From the NCBI GenBank assembly GCA_002964805.2, contig PUDQ02000020.1, forward strand, positions 186,001 through 250,000: DNA of 64,000 nt. Reading direction: 5' to 3'. Position numbers and translations under genes: made by a program. Of the stretch, positions 57,779 to 64,000 are shown in pieces. This DNA is from Trametes villosa (taxonomy: Eukaryota; Basidiomycota; Agaricomycetes; Polyporales; Polyporaceae). The first letter of the stretch is position 1. Every line of letters begins with the position of its first letter. The notes under the pieces are model-generated. The model did no database searches and was not told the DNA's origin. It saw only the letters and a list, made by a program, of their open reading frames with translations.

Positions 57779-58238
57779 AGGCTCCTAAAACCATCCGTCC
57801 GTTTGTGTTCTCGTTCCCAAGTCCTGTAGGTGGGGTTTATGTTTAGTGCTAAATCGGGTATGTCATGAGTTTAAGCGAGATTAGTCATATGTCACACGGA
57901 GGGTTTCCTAATATATCAGCAACGGGGGGAAGAGAACACAATAGGACGGCTGGCCTTTTTGTCCCCCTGGCGTCTTTCGAAAACATATCGGACCTCGAAG
58001 CGCTCAAAAAAGCCAAAGAGACGCTCGGAAATATCGCCCCTCGGCAAAGTATCGTACGGATGCTACGCGAACAGGAGAGCGCCAACGTCTCGCGTCCTCA
58101 GCGGTAGTGTCGCGCGGCCAGCCCTCCTGTGTGCATTATTCGCTAATTTCTCCCCGCGATAGGATGTAGAGCGTCCGCGAGTCCCAGCAAGGTGCGCCTG
58201 CCCTCGCGCGCGGTCAGACCGCCCGCGGCAGCCAGCTG
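57779..58238 (+). repeat. Left inverted repeat of the long-TIR element
   Basis: Contains an 80-codon frame at 57865-58107 (MSLSEISHMS to NVSRPQR) that is identical in the other arm. Whether it is a gene is open. Confidence 0.9.
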
Positions 58239-58663
58239 TGAGAGAACGCGCCCGGGAGTCCTAGTGCGAGGACGTCGTTCGTCGCGTCGGACCACTGATC
58301 ACAGGAGTCAGAGGCTTCAAGAGACACAAACGCAACAAGATGATTTTGACGCGGACACAGTAACAATCTCGCTACAGCTACAGCTTAGTAGGCAAACCGG
58401 AATAAGAAGCTCGCGCGCGCGGGAGGCTATGGATCCGGAGCCGCGACGCGGCGCACGGGACCCGGCGGGGCGTCGGGCGGGCTTGTGCAGCAGGCGTTTG
58501 GGGATGGTCGCGCGCCCCGAAATGTACTGTAACTTCGTATACTATGGCTCGCAATTACTTTCAAGGTGCTACGATAGTAAATAGGGACGTAAGGGGAGAT
58601 AGATATCGTCGCGCGCGTGCTGCATTGCCTCTGCACAAACGTTCACTCTGGTTTTCCCGTGCG

Positions 58664-59124
58664 CAGCTGGCTGCCGCGGGCGGTCTGACCGCGCGCGAGG
58701 GCAGGCGCACCTTGCTGGGACTCGCGAACGCTCTACATCCTATCGCGGGGAGAAATTAGCGAATAATGCACACAGGAGGGCTGGCCGCGCGACACTACCG
58801 CTGAGGACGCGAGACGTTGGCGCTCTCCTGTTCGCGTAGCATCCGTACGATACTTTGCCGAGGGGCGATATTTCCGAGCGTCTCTTTGGCTTTTTTGAGC
58901 GCTTCGAGGTCCGATATGTTTTCGAAAGACGCCAGGGGGACAAAAAGGCCAGCCGTCCTATTGTGTTCTCTTCCCCCCGTTGCTGATATATTAGGAAACC
59001 CTCCGTGTGACATATGACTAATCTCGCTTAAACTCATGACATACCCGATTTAGCACTAAACATAAACCCCACCTACAGGACTTGGGAACGAGAACACAAA
59101 CGGACGGATGGTTTTAGGAGCCTG
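58664..59124 (-). repeat. Right inverted repeat of the long-TIR element
   Basis: Reverse complement of the left repeat, with the same 80-codon frame at 59037-58795. Confidence 0.9.
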
Positions 59125-59133
59125 ATAGACATG
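59125..59133. repeat. Right target duplication of the long-TIR element
   Basis: ATAGACATG, same orientation as 57770-57778. Confidence 0.9.
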
Positions 59134-59156
59134 GGGTATCGGATACCCCAACTGAA

Positions 59157-59696
59157 TGTATTGGTTAGGCGAAGTGCCAGCCAGACCCCTAGACTAGGGG
59201 TTAGACGAGCGTCCACGCGCCAGAAGGCAGGTCATGTACGACGTAAAGCAGGTAACTTGTTATAAAATGAAATCGACGGAGACCTCGGGGACAGGGGACA
59301 TCGTCTAACGTCTGGTGGCCTGTGGGCACAGTACTTACAATGTAGTTGTGATCCGAGAAGAGTGGAGTTTCTATGGGCGGCTACACCGCCAATCCCGCCC
59401 CGGGTGGCCCCCAGATAGGCAGCGATGATGGGAGTGAGTGTGCGCCCAGGCCTGGTTCCGGCCTGGCGCTCAGCTGGCTACCGGCCGTGCGACTGCACGC
59501 CCGGCGTCCGCCTGGCGCTCACCCTGGGTGCCAGCTGGCCACGGCCAGGATCGCCCTTGCCGTCTTCCACCTGGGTCCCCGCCGTATAGACATCCCTCGC
59601 CCGGGCCTCTCACTTTCCCGCCCAGCCCAGGAATCTCACAGCACAATGCACGAAGGCAGCAGAGTCGTATAAGACCGGCGCCGCCGCCGGCGGTAG
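59157..59696. other. 3' flank of the large right-hand gene
   Basis: No gene seen. 59435-59600 contains repeated CCTGGCGCT/GGCCAGC-like phrases. Confidence 0.5.
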
Positions 59697-62600
59697 TTAC
59701 ACTTCAAGGTACATCTGCAGCGTCGCTGTCGCCCACGTTGCACCTCGCGCTGACCGCAGCCCTGTTGGTTCAGCCCCTCGTTCCGGTATACCCCTGCTGT
59801 AGTAGCATACGAAGTAAGTCTCTGGTCTTCCTAAGCTCACGACGATCCTTACCTCTTGTCCAGATAGACCCTCATTCACATCCCCCGTCTGCTGCGGGAA
59901 GTATGACCACCGCTGCAACGTACCCCCGGGCAGGTTGTCGTTTGGCCCCCCTTGCCCGTACCCCTCCGATGAACCTACGGGAGTCTCCCATCGCATGGAT
60001 GCTGCGGACCCAGTCCTCCGGGGCTGCGCGTGCGTGTACTGTCCCAGCGACGGACCTGGCGTGCCCGATGTCCAGTACGGCTGCCCAAGCCAGTCTTGCG
60101 GCATACACGCTGAACCGTCTGCGTTCGGCGTTGCGTGTGAGGTCACCCAGCCGTGGTTCGAGCTTGTCGTTGCCGTGCTCGAGCTCGCCCGCGCCATGCC
60201 TGAGGTCCCTGGCCGTAGACTCGAGCCTGGCGGTGCGGGTCCCGCCCCGAAGCTCGCCGACTCCCCACGCCAATTCGTCCCCCCCCGGCTGGCTTGTCCT
60301 GCACTCGCCCAACCCGCGCTCGAGTTCGCCGGCGTCGTGTCTCGCGGCCCACGTCCCATACTCGTCGTCAGCGACGTTACGGTCCACGGCTCCGCGCTCG
60401 AGTGGTTCTGTCCTGTGTCCGCGTTCATCGTACCCGCGTTTGTTGTGCTCGGGCTCGCCGAGCCCATCGGGCCTGCATCCCATGTGTTCCGCACCCCACC
60501 AGCGCTCGCTGCAGCCATGCACAACGGATCTGCGAACACGCTCGCCGAAGCTGCGGAGGGGCTCTGTTGTGCATGCGTCGATGTCGCCCACTCCGCATGC
60601 AAGCTCGACGGCCCCGGGATCACGCCCGCTGTGCCCGCTCCTGACCTGGCCGCGTCGGCGTGGACCCGTGCGAGTGGTGTGCTCGCCTCCCCGCTGCGAG
60701 GACCCTCGAGGGATGCTTCGTGTGCTATTGAAGCTGACCCTGTCGCTGTGGTCGTCGGGTTTGGACCGCCGACCTGGCTTTCGATGTTGCCTGCCGTGTT
60801 CCCGGTGCCGACGGTCTCTCCCCCCGCCTTGTCCTTCCGCGCGCGCCGTGCCGCTGCCTCCTTGATTCGGCGTGCATCATGAGCTGCCCTGAGTACTGTA
60901 GCGACTTTTTTGTGTTCTGCCATGCGGTCGATCACGTAGGGCCGGGGTTTGGTGAGCTCGCGCGGGAGAGCTTTGCGTAGGAGAGCTGCGTGGTGCAGCG
61001 CGTGGGTGTTCAAGACGTATGATGTCTCGTCCTTGTGCTTGACGAATGGCCTGGAGATGCCGGAATCCTGTCGCTCCTGTCGCACGACCTGGCGTCCGCT
61101 GGCTGTGCAGCCGGCGTCATGGCAGTTGTGCTGAACGTTGACTATGAACAGAATGTGCTGGTGGGGTTCGTCAGTCTCGAGGCAAGATGATAGCTGGTCC
61201 GGACTTACCGCTGCTGCAACCACCGCAAGTTTTGTGTCTGTTTCCTCGCGTTCGAGCTGGGGCATGTTGAAGTGTGGATGTGGACTACCACCAATCGTGT
61301 ACTCCTTCAAAACGACCACGGACGGCTCAGGAACACCTTCGGTGCTGGCGCTAGCCAGGATGTGCGTGATCCTTCCCACAATTGTGCGTCCCTATGTCGC
61401 AGGAGTTCAGTATGCAGCTCGGTTGCCGTATCAAGCTACCGCACTTACTGCAAGGTTCGCGAAGACCCATGATTTGACTCGACAGCGGTCCGAGTGCTGC
61501 GAGACCGTGTACTCGCACGGGTACCACGCCGAGTTTGGTTCAGGCAGGATACCTCTGTTGTCGAGGTTCCCAGTCGCCAGAGAGGCCCACATACGCCCGC
61601 CGGACTTGCGCGTCTTCTGCAGACAGTGCGAGTAACCTGGACTAGGTAAATAGGCAGCTGCACGCATCAACGACACGGTGATTTACCTGGATCATCCACC
61701 TGCTCATCGAGCCCGAGCTGACGGGTAACTTGAGGGTGCGAAAAGTACTGTCGCACTTTGTACCCCGCGCGGCGATGCGAGCCGTCCTCGGACTTCCACC
61801 ATCCGCCGCTAACGACATGCTTGTAGCTCTCCAGCACAGCTGAGCTATTGGCAATGTCTCTGCTGGGTGCGAGGTGGTTGGAGAAGACGCTGCTGCCACG
61901 GAAGACGGCGTTGAAAGCCTCGAAGACTTCGGTAGAGTTGAGGATGCCTGGCCCGTGTGTGCGCACGTCCTCAAGGATGTGAAGTAGAATATGCAGCTTC
62001 AGCTTGACAAAAACGCGCTGGGGATCGATGCATGCCCAGATGTCGAGGAGATTACCGATAAGTACAGTCAGGTCCTCCTGTGAATGGCAAAGTCAGTACC
62101 GAGACAACGAGGCTTTCGGAATCGAGTTCGCACCTCGTACTCCTTGAGATTCTCAATCTCATGGTACCACAAGAGTGCACCAAGCTCGCCAGTGGCCTTG
62201 ATGAGGTCGAATGTGAGTGAATCACATAGGGTGTCGTCTAGATGAAACACGGTTAGCTGCTGCAGAGCCTTCAAATGTTTGCCTATGAGATTGTTGGGAT
62301 GCTGAAGCATCCAGCTAGCGCGCAAGGCTGGAAGGGAGAGACCGTCAAGGGATGATGATTGGAGGTGGGTAGCGAAGAGGTCGCTCTGCGAGTCCGTCCA
62401 GCTGTTGTGGAGATGGTACCAAGAGTATTTCTCGACACCGAGAAGATATGTGTGGAGGAGTTCAACGGGAGTGTCACGATGAACATCTAGTGCTAATTAC
62501 AAAGTTTGTCAGCCACAGTTTGCGTCCATTAAACAGAAAAGACGTCGCCTTACTGTCAACGCAGAGGAGGGAACTGAAGTGTATTCCTGGGCGCAGTTCG

Positions 62601-64000
62601 AGACGCGCGGCTGTGTACAAGTGAGATCATATAAGCGACGACGACGAGGAGTATAAGAGGTGACGGCATACGAGAATCCGCAGGCAAATTGCGGTAGTTT
62701 TCCTCCGGTTGTGTGACAAGCCACTGCATGATCTCCTCCTGGATCTCCGCCTCGATTTCCGAAACAATTGCCGCCCGATTGAGAACACGACGAGGGTTCA
62801 GACGTGTGTCTCGCGTCGCAGGGTTGCGTATGCGAACCTGCTGCTTTTCGCGTGCGAGAGGGATCAACTTCTGGATCCAGTATTCAGCAAGAGGGTCCTT
62901 GACGCCCGAAAGCGTCTGCATCTCAGAGACCGTCTTGGCAACACCCAAGGCTGCCACGCGAATCTGAGCGCGGATGGCGGAGAGGGTGTCTGTGGCCGTA
63001 CGTGCAATACCAGGCTGAGAAGTTGTGTGAGCGTCCGGCTGCAAGGTGTGAGTGTGGCGTAATCTGAGGCCCGTACCGCAAAGTGGCTCTCATAACCCTC
63101 GTCCGTTTCACGCTCGCGTTCCGTCCCGCCGAACTCACAGCGTCTACATGGATGGTTTCCGTGGAGGCCCACATGCGAGCACGACGCGGACTGCTGTGGG
63201 TTGTCGGCTGGTAACACCTCCGGGATGATCTGGAGCATGATCTCCTCTTGTATGCTGCAGTCGTAGGCGGTATGCCACTGATTTTCTCCCCTAACAGTGT
63301 GCTCAGTCAGTCACGAAATGGTATTGCAAAGAAGGAACTCACGATATGTCGGAGATTGCAGCGTCGAACTGCTCGCCTGACGTGGCAAACTGCGATGTTG
63401 ACGAGAACTTGACGTGATACTGTTGCGCCAGCTTGCGATGAGGGAGGTTGGCGTGAGTGAAGTAGACATTTGTATGGGCGTTGTATTGCTTGCTGCGGTT
63501 GCCAGATACGTCGTCGCCCCAAAGTTTGATGAAGCTGGTATACATGCGCTTCCCCTGGGCTTTCTGTCGCAGAGGGCTGATACCCTTGTACACGCCGTCA
63601 GGGACACGACCTGTGGATCGACCATCACAGGTGCTCAGTGAGTTGATATTGCCATACGCGCTCCGGCTTACCTGCGAGTGCAAGTGTTGTCCGGCCCGTC
63701 TCGCCAAGAATATCACAAATATTCCGTGCGAGACTCTCCGACTCGATTTCGATCACCTCGGGATCGTCAATCACAAAGACTTCACTCTGGGAGGCAAAAC
63801 TCTTCAGCAATTAAAGGGCGCGAGATATAGAAAAGACTCACAGCCGCATAGTAACGAACAGGTAAGGCGTCTGCGAACACGGCACCCCGCGATGTATGGC
63901 GATACCAGCTGCGCAGAAAGACATACCTACCGTCGGTGAGCTGAGCGAGCTCGCCGACGAAATAATGCTTCCCGCCGTCTGCCCACATGGGCGCAACCTT
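59697..64000 (-). CDS. Large repeated-family basidiomycete protein, possibly transposase-derived (5' end outside window)
   Basis: Reading leftward from the right edge, exons give KVAPMWADGGKHYFVGELA, SEVFVIDDPEVIEIESES, an RSTGRVPDGVYKGISPLR block, WHTAYDCSIQEEIML, ADNPQQSASCSHVGLHGNHP with PCRRCEFGG, LDVHRDTPVELLHTYLLGV, LLWYHEIENLKEYE, EVFEAFNAVFRGSSVFSNHL, APSRDIAN, FIVNVQHNCHDAGC, THALHHAALLRKALPREL and a long Gly/Ser/Thr-rich disordered tail. I recognise this block order as a family found in many copies in mushroom genomes, which suggests a mobile origin, but I know no proven function. Conserved acids (ADNP, HRDTPVE, EVFEAFN) and the small Cys/His cluster would fit a decayed or divergent RNase H-fold transposase; that is inference. 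About ten introns, edges approximate. The stop at 59697 follows LQMYLEV. Confidence 0.6.

Larger units (their letters stand above)
57779..59124. mobile_element. Non-autonomous DNA transposon with 460-bp inverted repeats, 1,346 bp
   Basis: The ends CAGGCTCC and GGAGCCTG are flanked by a 9-bp duplication. The inverted repeats occupy about 57779-58238 and 58664-59124 and look at least 99 percent identical; I saw one mismatch near 58168. Long repeats plus a 9-bp duplication fit the Mutator-like superfamily, but the centre (about 425 bp) holds no transposase. Each repeat contains the same 80-codon frame pointing inward. Confidence 0.85.
57640..59156 (+). mobile_element. SINE-like repeat 2, interrupted by a DNA transposon
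   Basis: The head has an A-box-like TGGTGTAGGGG near 57650. The head sequence differs from repeat 1, but the tail of about 80 bases is the same and is split at 57778/59125 by the 1,346-bp element. The two SINE-like copies point away from each other around the telomere-like tract. Confidence 0.5.

Noticed and set aside
59438..60882. Two overlapping plus-strand frames of 315 and 475 codons
   Set aside because: Shadows of the disordered last exon of the minus-strand gene ending at 59697.

Overview
The window looks like nuclear DNA of an agaricomycete fungus, probably a wood-rotting one. The genes are GC-rich and cut by many short introns (about 45-70 bases, GT-AG). The protein families are fungal, several of them typical of Basidiomycota: a KDZ-type transposase, a DUF6534-like membrane protein, a fork-head factor and a type I metacaspase. 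I see no prokaryotic operon structure, rRNA or CRISPR array.

Layout. 1-3091 (minus) is the 5' part of a Helitron Rep/helicase gene that leaves the window on the left. 3755-15460 is a complete 11,706-bp DNA transposon with 559-bp terminal inverted repeats and a perfect 8-bp target duplication. Its three genes are all on the minus strand: a KDZ-like transposase (10122-14450), a small acidic protein with two motifs resembling the RNase H1/viroplasmin N-terminal domain (7885-9455), and an HMG-box-like protein with an RGG tail (4835-7554). 15678-51328 is the host core: pterin-4a-carbinolamine dehydratase, an alpha/beta hydrolase, a fork-head transcription factor, a gamma-glutamylcyclotransferase-like (AIG2) protein, cytosolic methionyl-tRNA synthetase, a DUF6534-like membrane protein, an unassigned basic nuclear-type protein, a metacaspase, an MFS sugar transporter, an Srs2/UvrD-type helicase and an Hsp20-like protein. 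The block from 18.9 to 32.1 kb is bracketed by two inverted arms of about 1.8 kb, each carrying a U2 snRNA gene. The right copy looks intact and the left copy looks decayed.

51.3-64 kb is repeat territory. It holds a degenerate tandem array of about 300-bp units, a short telomere-like CCCTAA tract flanked by two oppositely oriented SINE-like repeats with a shared hairpin-rich tail, and a 1,346-bp long-TIR transposon. That transposon sits inside one of the SINE-like copies, while the other copy preserves the empty site. The window ends in the 3' part of a large multi-exon gene of a repeated basidiomycete family, possibly transposase-derived.

The host genes are independent housekeeping or accessory loci and do not form a pathway. 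The only set that looks co-functional is the three-gene KDZ element. Start codons and splice sites were chosen by eye from GT-AG signals, reading-frame continuity and family conservation, so exon edges are predictions.
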